64,000 nt of DNA from an uncultured Bacteroidales bacterium (lineage in GTDB: Bacteria > Bacteroidota > Bacteroidia > Bacteroidales > Paludibacteraceae): assembly GCA_934667275.1 (NCBI GenBank), contig CAKULK010000001.1:62001-126000 (forward strand). Direction: 5' to 3'. The first letter of the stretch is position 1, and each line of letters opens with the position of its first letter. Shown here in pieces: positions 45,976-54,744 of the stretch. The position numbers were made by a program, and so were the translations under genes. The notes under the pieces are model-generated. The model was not told where the DNA came from and did not search any database. It was given only the letters and a program-made list of their open reading frames with translations.

Positions 45976-47868
45976 CTATTGTGCCATGAGTGTCCCCAAT
46001 TTAACAATCAATGCGGACAGAGGCTCAACGGTAATATCAGTCTTGTGCAAGTCAACGAGGTCGCCTGTAAGAATATCGGTACCTTGTGCGTTGTAATGAT
46101 TTAATATCTCGGCATAGTGCATGGTGGGAATAACGTGAGGCTCTTCGGAAGCATTCACATATACAAATACAGCCCCCTCATCTGTATAGCGGAAATAGGC
46201 GTATGTGTTGTCGCGTGTAGCAAAATGCATCAGTTTACCGCTATGCAAAATAGGTTCTGACTTCCTGTATTGGAACAGACGACATTGATAATCAAACAGT
46301 TCACGTTGTATATCCGTTAGTTCGGAGTCTTTGGGCAAAGGCATACGGAGTGTGGAATGCCCCAACGAAAGGTCAGAAGAACGCATAGCATACTCGTCAC
46401 CGGCAAACAACTGAGGTATACCGCGTAGTGTTGCCAAGAGCGTGAGGCCTATCTTTACACGGCGTATGTCGTTGTCTTTCACTACATCGGCAAAACGGTC
46501 CATATCGTGGTTGCCGAGGAAGATGAGAAGTTGGTCGATATTGGCATACAAGTAGTCCATTGCCAACGCATCGTACACTTTCATCATACCTCCGCCCCAA
46601 GAAGTGCCGTCGTCAGCAAGTGCCTGACGGATAGCCTCGTTGAGAGGGAAATCCATCACGGCAGGAAGGTGGCTGTTGAATCCGTTGTAGTTGTCGGCAC
46701 CATCTTGCCAATAGGCAACTGCTGATGCAGGACGTGTCCAGCACTCGCCCACAATGTTGATATTCGGGTACTCATTACGGATAGCACGTATCCATTGGGA
46801 AGCGGGAACCGGCTCCAAATAAGGATAGGTGTCCACACGCAGACCGTCCAAACCGGCATACTCAATCCACCATATAGCCCATTGCTTGAAATACTGCAAC
46901 AAGTCGGGATTGCGCAGATTCATATCGGGCATAGCATGGTCGAACCACCCACCATTGGCGATGGTGCGGTCGAATTGTGACGCATGCGTATCGTAGTTGG
47001 AGGAGAATACATTATTAGTGGTGGTGTAGGTGTCCCATTGGTTAATCCAATCCGAGTAGGGGAGGTCTTGCATCCACCAGTGGGCTGTGCCGCAATGGTT
47101 AGGCACCATATCCATCAGCACTTTGATGCCCTTGCTGTGGGCTTGGCGGACGAGGTCACAATACAATTCGTTGGTTCCATAGCGCGGGTCGATGTGATAA
47201 TAGTCGGAGCAGGCATAGCCGTGGTAAGACCACGCAGGCTCGTTGTCACACAGTAGCGGAGTCGGCCAAATGGCCGTGGCACCCAATGCGGAGATATGGT
47301 CGAGCGTCTGCATAATGCCTTGGATGTCACCTCCGTAGCGACCATGTACATTGTTGCGGTTGCCTGCTTCCGCCATGAGAGGGGATGTGTTGTTGGTGCT
47401 GTCACCGTCCACAAAACGGTCGGACATGATGAGATAGATAACATCTGCAGCGGAAAACGATTGCCGTTCGCGGCTATCAGGTCGGCGCGACAGGATAGTG
47501 TAGTCGTAGTGTGTACGGCGTTTGCCTTTCTGAAGGGTAATGCGATAGGTCCCTGCCTCGTTTGCACGTACATCAATAAAGAGATAGTTGGGACTCTCGG
47601 CATTGTGCTGCCCTGTGACAACCAAGCCGTTGCATTGTCCTTTCAGTGGCTTGCCGTTCTGCAGTCGTTGTATGCAGACTTGTGCATCCTGCAAATCTTC
47701 GCCATAGCACATCAGGGTGAGGGGACATTGCATATCCGTCCACCAACAGAGGGGTTCTACACGCTCTATTTGTGGTGCGGCCTGCAACGGAGCAGATACA
47801 GGTAACAAAATGATTGTCAGGAATGAAAGAAGTGTTCGTTTGGCAGAAAGAAGAGAACGTTGCTTCAT
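45976..47868 (-). CDS. Secreted GH13 alpha-amylase / neopullulanase-like enzyme
   Basis: 630 residues from the ATG at 47868, with a long signal peptide (core LLSFLTIILLPVSAPLQAA). An N-terminal Ig-like domain (about 35-125) precedes the (beta/alpha)8 barrel: YLIMSDRFVDGD, DMVPNHCG (conserved region I), GLRVDTYPY (nucleophile Asp), VGECW (acid/base Glu) and FLGNHDMDR (third Asp). The C-terminal beta domain is present. The order resembles SusA-type neopullulanases and cyclomaltodextrinases that hydrolyse starch oligosaccharides in the periplasm. No SusCD pair for starch is adjacent. It follows rnpB by about 37 nt and may be read from the same promoter. Confidence 0.93.
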   Translation of the reverse strand: MKQRSLLSAKRTLLSFLTIILLPVSAPLQAAPQIERVEPLCWWTDMQCPLTLMCYGEDLQDAQVCIQRLQNGKPLKGQCNGLVVTGQHNAESPNYLFIDVRANEAGTYRITLQKGKRRTHYDYTILSRRPDSRERQSFSAADVIYLIMSDRFVDGDSTNNTSPLMAEAGNRNNVHGRYGGDIQGIMQTLDHISALGATAIWPTPLLCDNEPAWSYHGYACSDYYHIDPRYGTNELYCDLVRQAHSKGIKVLMDMVPNHCGTAHWWMQDLPYSDWINQWDTYTTTNNVFSSNYDTHASQFDRTIANGGWFDHAMPDMNLRNPDLLQYFKQWAIWWIEYAGLDGLRVDTYPYLEPVPASQWIRAIRNEYPNINIVGECWTRPASAVAYWQDGADNYNGFNSHLPAVMDFPLNEAIRQALADDGTSWGGGMMKVYDALAMDYLYANIDQLLIFLGNHDMDRFADVVKDNDIRRVKIGLTLLATLRGIPQLFAGDEYAMRSSDLSLGHSTLRMPLPKDSELTDIQRELFDYQCRLFQYRKSEPILHSGKLMHFATRDNTYAYFRYTDEGAVFVYVNASEEPHVIPTMHYAEILNHYNAQGTDILTGDLVDLHKTDITVEPLSALIVKLGTLMAQ

Positions 47869-47905
47869 AGCAGTTGTATTGTGATGGTTGGATGTACAAA
47901 TAAAA

Positions 47906-48240
47906 ATAGCGGGTCTGTAAGCCGGATTCTGTGCCGCCACCGATGTGCCGGTGTCCATCATTAATCTCGAGCAGGTATTGCTACATGCTTCTCTTGCTTC
48001 CTACCCTCCAACTCATGCGAGCAGCACTCAGACGTTGGTTTATTTGGAATTGCAGCCCACAGTGTAGTCGTTTCACCCTGTGCTGAAGCGCAGACTCGTC
48101 TCTGTACCAGTGACCAAGCATCGCTGCCTGACGGTCGTTAGCCGCTGTGGTGCTCTGTGCTGTCCGGACTTTCCTCGTGACAAGGGATTAAAACGCGTAC
48201 GTTTTTCTTCCATACCCCGCGATGGACCGACCCGCTATTT
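47906..48240 (-). ncRNA. rnpB: RNase P RNA, bacterial type A
   Basis: Catalytic RNA of tRNA 5' processing. On the minus strand the 5' and 3' ends pair (AAATAGCGGGTC / GACCCGCTATTT). The conserved core GAGGAAAGTCCGGAC (48162-48176), AGAGCACCACAGCGGCTAA, CAGGGTGAAACG, and the 3' ACAGAATCCGGCTTACAGAC are all present. Length about 335 nt; the exact ends are estimated from the terminal pairing. Confidence 0.95.
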
Positions 48241-48246
48241 ATCAAA

Positions 48247-48276
48247 ATAGCCCGCGGCACAAAGCCTTCGGGCTAT
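48247..48276 (-). terminator. Hairpin between tRNA-Gly and rnpB
   Basis: Perfect 8-bp stem ATAGCCCG / CGGGCTAT followed on the minus strand by TTTTGAT. It may end the tRNA transcript or mark a processing site. Confidence 0.6.
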
Positions 48277-48283
48277 CGAAAAG

Positions 48284-48354
48284 AGCGGCATAAGGGAGTC
48301 GAACCCTCCTCCTCAGCTTGGGAAGCTGATGCACTACCGATGTGCTAATGCCGC
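48284..48354 (-). tRNA. tRNA-Gly (anticodon CCC)
   Basis: 71 nt without encoded CCA. Acceptor stem GCGGCAT / ATGCCGC, D stem GCAC / GTGC, anticodon arm TCAGC-TTCCCAA-GCTGA giving CCC, and T arm GAGGG-TTCGACT-CCCTT. It decodes GGG glycine codons. Confidence 0.96.
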
Positions 48355-48370
48355 AAGTGGAATCGCGCAG

Positions 48371-48402
48371 CAAAGTTACTGCTTTTATTTGATATACGCA
48401 AA
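48371..48402 (-). promoter_or_regulatory. Promoter of tRNA-Gly, possibly also rnpB and the amylase gene
   Basis: Minus strand TTTG (48399-48402), 20 bp, TAACTTTG (48371-48378), 17 bp upstream of the tRNA. No separate promoter is evident before rnpB. Confidence 0.85.
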
Positions 48403-48433
48403 TAAACGTTCGTTTTTATGAGAAAATACCTTG

Positions 48434-48458
48434 TATCCACCTCATATCCACCTCATAT
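48434..48458. repeat. 11-bp tandem repeat (TATCCACCTCA)
   Basis: Two perfect 11-bp units plus the first 3 bases of a third. It lies in the 407-bp gap 48355-48761, between the tRNA promoter and pheT. Confidence 0.85.
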
Positions 48459-48582
48459 ATGCTGCTTCCCCGATATGCCGCAAGCCCCTTTCGCCGTAGG
48501 CTGCATATTGAGTTTCCTGATGCTGTTGCAGGTGGTCTCCACCCGCCGTTTCCAGTCTTTGCCACTGGAGAAACAGCCTGAC

Positions 48583-48648
48583 GACCCGCGATAGACTCCC
48601 GATAGACCCGCGATGTTTATCCCTTTTTATCCTCGTGTCAAACAGCAA
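48583..48648. repeat. 11-bp repeat with adjacent GTGTCAAACAGCAA
   Basis: Three units with an 11-bp step (GACCCGCGATA, GACTCCCGATA, GACCCGCGATG; 48583-48615). Nineteen bases later comes GTGTCAAACAGCAA (48635-48648), the same 14-mer that begins the 42-bp elements at 20386 and 41015. The remainder of the gap 48459-48705 shows no gene I can support. Confidence 0.8.
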
Positions 48649-48705
48649 TGGTGAATAGCCCGACACGGGCAGAGTAAAGATGGGGACGGGTAGCCTTATA
48701 AAAGT

Positions 48706-48741
48706 CTGCCACTACCATATACAAGCAAATGGCAGTGGCAG
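48706..48741 (-). terminator. Terminator of pheT
   Basis: 13-bp stem with one mismatch (CTGCCACTGCCAT / ATGGTAGTGGCAG) and a 10-nt loop, followed on the minus strand by ACTTTTAT; 20 nt past the pheT stop. Confidence 0.8.
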
Positions 48742-48761
48742 GCATAAATAATTTGCGAGTT

Positions 48762-51251
48762 TTAGCGGAGTTTGGCACCAAACTTATCCTCAAAGGTCTT
48801 TTGCAGGCGTTGCATGATAGATTCTATCTGCTTGTCCTTCAATGTATTCTCAGGGTCTTGAAGAATAAACGACAAGGCATAAGATTTCTTGCCTGCCTCG
48901 AGGTTCTTACCCTCATAGACATCAAACAGATAGACATCCTTCAGCAGTTTGCGCTCGGTGTCATGTGCCGCCTTGGCAAGGTCGGCGAACTGCACCTGTT
49001 TGTCCACCAACAGGGCAAAGTCACGTTTTACTTCGGGGTATTTGGGCAAGTCGTTGATAACAGGTTTGTACTGCTTGTTGAGACGCAGGAGTTGGCTCCA
49101 ACTGAGGTCTGCATAGTAAACGGGGTTATCGATGTCGAACGCTTTGCGGAGACGTGCCGAGATGATGCCCATACGTCCAATCTCTTTGCCGTTGGGTGCT
49201 TTGATAAGCAAGCCATCGGAGCAGAGGTCGTTGGTGAACGGCTCCAATACACAATGCGCCACATCCACACCGAGGCGGCGAATGATATTGTTCACATAGG
49301 CGTGCAACTGATAGAAACTGCACTCTTCGCCCTTGTGCACCCAACTTTGGAGCGTTTTGTTGCCTGTCACCCATAGGGCAAGATGCGGCTCTTCGGTGTA
49401 GGCATAGAGCGGGTCCACTTCCCAATCAGGGTCTTTCTCACAGCGGGCAGCCACCTTGGCAGCGTCGTAGTGGTAGCAGTTGCCGAACTCATAGAACTTA
49501 AGGTCGGCGTTCTTGCGGTTGGCATTGCGCTGGATGCTCTCCAAACCTCCAAAGAGCAGGGTCTGACGCATTACACCGAGGTCCTGGCTCAATGGGTTGA
49601 GAATCTTGACACAATGCTCCAATGGGTACTGTTTGAGTCCGTCGTAGTAGGAGACTTTGGTGAGGGAGTTGTTGAGTATCTCGTAGAATCCCTGTGCGGA
49701 GAGTTGCTCGGAGATACGTGTTTGGAGCGCTATGGGGTTGGGCTTGGGGTTGTAACTGAGGTTGGTGTTTACCTTTTCGGGGAACTCCACATTGTTGTAG
49801 CCGTAGATGCGGAGGATGTCCTCCACTACGTCGCATTCGCGCTGTACGTCCACACGGTAGCGCGGCACACCGATGTGCCAAACGGAACCTTGCTGGTCGT
49901 AAATCTCCACTTCCAGAGCGTGGAGGATAGTCTCTATCTCGGCTGTGCTTAACTCTTTGCCAATGAGGGCATTGACACGATTAATGTCCAATTCGACTTT
50001 CCACGGCTCGAAATATGTCTGTCCTTGGTCGGTAATCTCCATGGCAACTTCACCGCCCGCTACCTCTTGGATGAGGAGGGCGCAACGCTTTAATATATAT
50101 AAGGTGTTGTTGGGGTCGCAACCGCGCTCGTAACGGAAACTGGCATCGGTGGAGAGTTGGTGGCGACGCGCTGTCTTGCGAATGCTGACGGGGTCGAAGT
50201 AGGCACTTTCAAGGAAGACGTTCTTGGTTTGCTCGGTGATGCCTGATTCGAGACCACCGAAGACACCTGCAATGGTCATCGGTTCTTCGGCATTGCAAAT
50301 CATGAGGTCAGCCGCCGAAAGGGTACGCTCTACGCCGTCTAAGGTGACGAACTTCTCACCCTCGCGGGCATTGCGGACGTGAATAGTGTGTCCTTTTATC
50401 TTGTCGGCATCAAACGAATGCAACGCCTGCCCCATTTCGTGCAGTACGAAATTGGTGACATCCACCACGTTGTTGATAGGACGCAAGCCAATGGTTGTCA
50501 GCGACTTCTTCAACCAATCGGGCGACTCTTTGATGGTCACTCCTTTTATACTGACGCCTGTATAGCGCGGGCATGCCTGCGGGTTGTCGATGGTGACGGT
50601 GATGGGCAGTTCGTGATTGTCTATATGGAAAGCGTCCACGCTTGGTTTAGTAAGCGTAAGTTCCTGACCGTGAGCCTTGTAGTAGGCATATAGGTCGCGC
50701 GCTACACCATAGTGACTGGCTGCATCGGAGCGGTTGGGAGTGATGTCCACCTCGATAAGGGTGTCGTCCTCCACATGGAAATACTCCTTAGCAGGTATAC
50801 CGACAGGGGTATCGGAAGGCAAGACCATAATGCCGTCGTGGCTTGTGCCGACACCAATCTCATCTTCGGCGCAAATCATTCCGAGCGATTCCTCACCTCG
50901 AATCTTGCCGCGTTTGATGGTGAAATGTTCATCGCCATCGTAGAGCACGGTGCCGATAGTTGCCACGATAACCTTCTGACCGGCAGCCACATTGGGTGCC
51001 CCGCAGACAATCTGCAGCGGCTCTGCATCGGGTGCGACGCGCGTGGTGGTGATATGCAAATGGTCGGAATTGGGGTGCGGCACGCAGGTGATGACTTCAC
51101 CTACCACCAAGCCTTCCAAACCGCCCTTAATGGTCTGTACTTTCTCTACCGTACCTACCTCCAAACCAATAGAGGTCAGGATTTTAGCCACTGTCTCAGC
51201 ATCGTCTGTGAGCGTTAAGTAGCGTTTCAACCAGTTGTAAGATATATTCAT
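48762..51251 (-). CDS. pheT: Phenylalanyl-tRNA synthetase beta subunit
   Basis: 829 residues, the normal length for the beta subunit of the alpha2-beta2 enzyme. It starts MNISYNWLKRYLTL; a tRNA-binding (EMAP-like) domain follows at about 40-155, B3/B4 editing domain at about 210-390, B5 domain at about 400-480, the catalytic-like core and a C-terminal ferredoxin-fold anticodon-binding domain at about 735-829 (KYPEVKRDFALLVDKQVQFA). It charges tRNA-Phe with its PheS partner, which is not in this window. It has its own promoter and terminator, so is a single-gene unit. Confidence 0.97.
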   Translation of the reverse strand: MNISYNWLKRYLTLTDDAETVAKILTSIGLEVGTVEKVQTIKGGLEGLVVGEVITCVPHPNSDHLHITTTRVAPDAEPLQIVCGAPNVAAGQKVIVATIGTVLYDGDEHFTIKRGKIRGEESLGMICAEDEIGVGTSHDGIMVLPSDTPVGIPAKEYFHVEDDTLIEVDITPNRSDAASHYGVARDLYAYYKAHGQELTLTKPSVDAFHIDNHELPITVTIDNPQACPRYTGVSIKGVTIKESPDWLKKSLTTIGLRPINNVVDVTNFVLHEMGQALHSFDADKIKGHTIHVRNAREGEKFVTLDGVERTLSAADLMICNAEEPMTIAGVFGGLESGITEQTKNVFLESAYFDPVSIRKTARRHQLSTDASFRYERGCDPNNTLYILKRCALLIQEVAGGEVAMEITDQGQTYFEPWKVELDINRVNALIGKELSTAEIETILHALEVEIYDQQGSVWHIGVPRYRVDVQRECDVVEDILRIYGYNNVEFPEKVNTNLSYNPKPNPIALQTRISEQLSAQGFYEILNNSLTKVSYYDGLKQYPLEHCVKILNPLSQDLGVMRQTLLFGGLESIQRNANRKNADLKFYEFGNCYHYDAAKVAARCEKDPDWEVDPLYAYTEEPHLALWVTGNKTLQSWVHKGEECSFYQLHAYVNNIIRRLGVDVAHCVLEPFTNDLCSDGLLIKAPNGKEIGRMGIISARLRKAFDIDNPVYYADLSWSQLLRLNKQYKPVINDLPKYPEVKRDFALLVDKQVQFADLAKAAHDTERKLLKDVYLFDVYEGKNLEAGKKSYALSFILQDPENTLKDKQIESIMQRLQKTFEDKFGAKLR

Positions 51252-51271
51252 AGTCTTATTGTTTCAACCCG

Positions 51272-51303
51272 CAAAGGTACAAAAAAATGAGCATATACAC
51301 AAG
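51272..51303 (-). promoter_or_regulatory. Promoter of pheT
   Basis: Minus strand CTTG (51300-51303), 20 bp, TACCTTTG (51272-51279), 20 bp upstream of the start codon. Confidence 0.75.
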
Positions 51304-51329
51304 TGGTCGCTATTTTATCCGTTGAAATT

Positions 51330-52388
51330 CTAATGGGGAGCCTTCTTGGCGGCAATTACCAGTTGGATGGAATTGATGAGATTTTGCCAAATGATGTAGG
51401 CTGCAGGACCTATGGCAGACATAGGGAGCAGATAGGTTTGTGCCATCCATACGCCGAGGGTGGTGTTTTTTTGTCCGAAGGCTTGTCCTGCCGTGATACG
51501 GCTCACTTGTGGCATAGTGTAGTTGGCAGCCTCGGGATTGATGAGTACATCATGGTAATCTTCGCCGCGATTTGGGGCAGGAAAGTGGTAACCAATCTTT
51601 CTTCCCAGGACGAATTGCAGCAGGCAGGTCAGCAGTGCGCCAATGCAAAGCACGAGTACCGTCCACCAGTTATAGCGCTGAGTAACAAGCGTATAGGTGA
51701 GGTCCGCCATCAGTAGAATCAGCGTTGCCGCCCAGAGGTAGAAAGGCATGGCTGCCCATGTGCGCGACAATGCAAAGGTTTTATCCGTACCTTTGTGGCG
51801 TTGGCAGGCATTGTAGCCAAAGCGCAGCAGCCATGCCGCGAGGAACGGACTGAGCAATAACGGACCGACCTTGCTGAGTATCAGCCAACTGGCCTCGATG
51901 AAACGTATGTCCGAAGTGGGATTGACGATGGGAAAGAAGGCGGGCACTACAATCGCTGTAGCAATGTTGCTGAGCAGGGTGAAGGTGGTCAGGTTTTGTA
52001 TGCTTCCGCCTAATTTGCCTGCAATGATAGGGGCTGCGGTGGCGGTGGGCATGATGATGCATATCATAATGCCCTGTGTGATGATGGCGATGTCGTCAGT
52101 CTCCATTCCCCAAGTGCCGGCAATGGCGTTGAGCACGCCTAACAGACCGTAGTAGATGGCTGCCGTGAGTGCCATTTGCACGCCCAAGACTATCCAATGC
52201 CATGCATGCAGACGAAGGTCGAGCGGGTTGACCTTGCAGAAAGTGAAGAAAAGCATCAAGAAAATCAATGGCGGTAACATCCACGTAAGGTGTCGAAACC
52301 ACGGGTATCCTGCCGCACCAATGAGCATGGCGAGTACCAATGCATTGCGGTCGATAAAAGCCTTGACGGCGTTGAGTCTGACAGACAT
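51330..52388 (-). CDS. Bile acid:sodium symporter (BASS) family-like transporter
   Basis: 352 residues with about ten hydrophobic segments, consistent with an inner-membrane carrier. MLPPLIFLMLFFTFCKVNPLDLRLH in the first third, the polar GIMICIIMPTATAAPIIAGKLGG near the middle and a second half ending GQKNTTLGVWMAQTYLLP fit the BASS/SBF fold, in which the paired polar motifs bind sodium. The natural substrate of Bacteroidota members is unclear. It follows the Smr gene by 13 nt and is probably translated from the same mRNA. Confidence 0.8.
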   Translation of the reverse strand: MSVRLNAVKAFIDRNALVLAMLIGAAGYPWFRHLTWMLPPLIFLMLFFTFCKVNPLDLRLHAWHWIVLGVQMALTAAIYYGLLGVLNAIAGTWGMETDDIAIITQGIMICIIMPTATAAPIIAGKLGGSIQNLTTFTLLSNIATAIVVPAFFPIVNPTSDIRFIEASWLILSKVGPLLLSPFLAAWLLRFGYNACQRHKGTDKTFALSRTWAAMPFYLWAATLILLMADLTYTLVTQRYNWWTVLVLCIGALLTCLLQFVLGRKIGYHFPAPNRGEDYHDVLINPEAANYTMPQVSRITAGQAFGQKNTTLGVWMAQTYLLPMSAIGPAAYIIWQNLINSIQLVIAAKKAPH

Positions 52389-52401
52389 GGAACGCCGATA
52401 G

Positions 52402-52986
52402 TTATTTGATTATCACCATAGTGGCCCCAAATCCGTATTGGGCGAAGGAAGCGTCCTGGTATTCGCAAGCGGGATAGTGGTTGCGCAATTCGGTGGCGAT
52501 AGCAGCCTTAAGGATACCTTCTCCGCGTCCGTGAATGAAGACAATCTTTTTGCCTTTGTAGCGGATATTGTCGCGCATCGTGCGGCGAAAGATATCCATC
52601 TGCAGGTGCAGCATTTCGCTGCGTTCTATCTGCTGCCAACGGTCAGTCAAAGCACTGATGTGCAGGTCTATCTCCAATATGTCCTCTTTTTTTGCCTCTC
52701 TCTTCCCTTTGGCACGGCGTTCAATGGCGGATGGAATGACGGCAGTACCGACGACCTTGGTTTGCATATCACGCGGAGTGGGTGTCGCCTCCGGGCGGAC
52801 GACAGACGCTTGTTTGGCGGGGGTGGTCACTACTATTTGTGACAAAGGGGTAGGTATCTCAAAACCGTCTTCGTCTTCTATATATATAAGGTGTCGGTTG
52901 GCATCAATACGTGCCACGCGCCCGCCGCCCACCGAATCCAAAAAGCGTACTTCATCGCCGATATGGATATCTTCAATTGCTTGCAT
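52402..52986 (-). CDS. DUF2027 and Smr domain protein
   Basis: 194 residues. The N-terminal part (about 1-60, with GDEVRFLDSVGGGRVARID) is the small barrel-like DUF2027 region. A lysine-rich linker follows, then the Smr domain from about residue 105: EIDLHISAL, IVFIHGRGEGILKAAI and the C-terminal GFGATMVIIK. Smr domains act as nucleases on DNA or ribosome-associated RNA; the HGRGEG loop is intact. This is a typical Bacteroidota arrangement. A -7 element TAACTTTG is at 53015-53022 on the minus strand, with only a weak GTTG as -33. Confidence 0.9.
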   Translation of the reverse strand: MQAIEDIHIGDEVRFLDSVGGGRVARIDANRHLIYIEDEDGFEIPTPLSQIVVTTPAKQASVVRPEATPTPRDMQTKVVGTAVIPSAIERRAKGKREAKKEDILEIDLHISALTDRWQQIERSEMLHLQMDIFRRTMRDNIRYKGKKIVFIHGRGEGILKAAIATELRNHYPACEYQDASFAQYGFGATMVIIK

Positions 52987-53069
52987 AGGTTTGTTGAATC
53001 TTCGAAACAGGGCGCAAAGTTACTGCTTTTTTCCGAGATAAACAACAATGTGTTTACCCAAAATATGGT

Positions 53070-53101
53070 ATTGCACAGCCTTGCGAAAGGCAGTAATTTT
53101 G
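53070..53101 (+). promoter_or_regulatory. Probable promoter of the porin gene
   Basis: ATTG (53070-53073), 20 bp, TAATTTTG (53094-53101). The -33 element is weaker than at other sites. Confidence 0.55.
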
Positions 53102-53147
53102 CACCGTGATTTGAAACAAGACAAAGGTATTAGTAAGGTTAAATAAT

Positions 53148-54599
53148 ATGTGTAAACTAAGCAGGGTTTCACTTCCCATTATCCTTTTGATTAGCAGCGC
53201 ACTATGCGTACAAGCCGACGATTCTGTCCGTGTCAGCAGTGCCGATTTGCAGGCTCTTATGCAGCGTGTGGAACGCCTTGAAAAAAAACAATCCTCGGTG
53301 GATGCCACCACAGGGGCTACCCCAAAAGTGGGTAAGCAGCACACTACCGAAAACGATTCCGCCGTTACGGAGCGCAAGCCGCGGCTGACTATTGGCGGGT
53401 ACGGGGAGGCGACGATGAAGCGTTGTTTCTACTCCAACAACTATCTGCGCTATACCTCGCCCGAGAAGTACAAGAACGACCAATACGGCGAGTTTGACCT
53501 GCCGCACGTGGTAGTGTATATGGGTTATGACTTCGGCAAAGGCTGGTCGATGGGTACGGAGATTGAGTTCGAGCATGGCGGCACCGAGGCAGCAGTGGAG
53601 ATAGAAGACGAAGAGGGTGGCGAATACGAGACCGAAGTGGAGCGTGGCGGCGAAGTGGCTCTGGAGCAGTTCTGGCTGCAAAAGTCGTTCAACCGCTATG
53701 CCAACCTGCGTGCGGGTATGCTCATCGTACCGCTTGGCGGCACGAATGCGCACCACGAACCCGACCAGTTCTTTGGCGTCTATCGTCCCGAGGGCGACAA
53801 CACGATTATCCCCTGTACGTGGCACGATGTGGGTTTGCAGTTCCACGGCCGCTACAAATGGCTTGCCTATACGGCGCAGTTCCTCCCCGGGTTGGAGAGT
53901 TCGCTCTTTGGCAGCAAGAACTGGATTCATTATGGCTCGGCATCGGCATACGAGTTCAAGTTGGCTAACTGCTACGCGGGTCTGGCGCGTTTCGATTTCT
54001 ATCCCCTCAATCATCAGGGTTCCGATGCCTTGCGCCTGTCGGTAAGCGGATATGCGGGTACGTCCTTTCGCAACAATCTCCAACCTACCACCAACAAGAA
54101 ATACGAGGGTGTGAAAGGCTTGGTGAGCCTCGGGGCTTTCGATTGGCGGTACAAGGGGCATGGCATCATCTTCCGCGGTTCGGCTATCTACGGACACCTG
54201 AGCGATGCAGACAAGATAACCGCCTACAACAAATCGATGCCGAAAACTTCGGTCTCTAAGAGACAGAACGTGGCAAGCGACGCCTACAGCGTGGGTGCGG
54301 AGATAGGGTACGATTTCTTCTCGCTCAACAAGACTCTGCGCGACAAACAGCAGCAGTTCTACCTCTTTGCCCGCTACGACATCTACGATGCGCAGGCAAA
54401 GATTGACGCCAGCCGCAACTACTGGGCAGGGCGGCAGAAAATATCCTGCGGCTTCAACTATTTCCCTATCCCGCAGATTGTTGTCAAAGGCGAGTTCGGC
54501 TACGGCATCCTGAACCAGAACCCCCACTCGGAGACCAACTACAACAACGAACCGTATATCGCCTTGAGCATCAACTACAGCGGTTTCTTTCAGTTGTAA
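53148..54599 (+). CDS. Outer-membrane porin-like beta-barrel protein
   Basis: 483 residues. Signal peptide to about residue 23, a short coiled-coil (about 29-48, LQALMQRVERLEKKQ) as in trimeric phosphate-selective-type porins, a polar linker, then a beta-barrel from about 78 (LTIGGYGEATM) with alternating strands and a terminal strand ALSINYSGFFQL. An acidic stretch around 145-165 (EIEDEEGGEYETEVE) is unusual and may be a loop that attracts cations. The downstream imelysin and di-heme genes suggest a role in metal or redox-cofactor uptake. It is divergent from the Smr gene. Confidence 0.85.
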   Translation: MCKLSRVSLPIILLISSALCVQADDSVRVSSADLQALMQRVERLEKKQSSVDATTGATPKVGKQHTTENDSAVTERKPRLTIGGYGEATMKRCFYSNNYLRYTSPEKYKNDQYGEFDLPHVVVYMGYDFGKGWSMGTEIEFEHGGTEAAVEIEDEEGGEYETEVERGGEVALEQFWLQKSFNRYANLRAGMLIVPLGGTNAHHEPDQFFGVYRPEGDNTIIPCTWHDVGLQFHGRYKWLAYTAQFLPGLESSLFGSKNWIHYGSASAYEFKLANCYAGLARFDFYPLNHQGSDALRLSVSGYAGTSFRNNLQPTTNKKYEGVKGLVSLGAFDWRYKGHGIIFRGSAIYGHLSDADKITAYNKSMPKTSVSKRQNVASDAYSVGAEIGYDFFSLNKTLRDKQQQFYLFARYDIYDAQAKIDASRNYWAGRQKISCGFNYFPIPQIVVKGEFGYGILNQNPHSETNYNNEPYIALSINYSGFFQL

Positions 54600-54643
54600 A
54601 AAGACTCTCCCGCCCTCCCTTTATAGGAAGGAGAAAAGAAGCA

Positions 54644-54665
54644 AGTGGTAGGGTAGTGGTAGGGC
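54644..54665. repeat. 11-bp tandem repeat (AGTGGTAGGG)
   Basis: Two units, AGTGGTAGGGT and AGTGGTAGGGC, in the gap between the porin and imelysin genes. Confidence 0.75.
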
Positions 54666-54744
54666 GATAGACTGCATATACAAGGCACACGGAAGGTGTG
54701 CGAGAGAACAATAGAACAATACATAATAAAAATAATCAACTACA

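Noticed and set aside
47869..47961. 31-codon N-terminal extension of the amylase
   Set aside because: The extra codons run into the 3' end of rnpB and put non-hydrophobic residues before the signal peptide; the ATG at 47868 is preferred.
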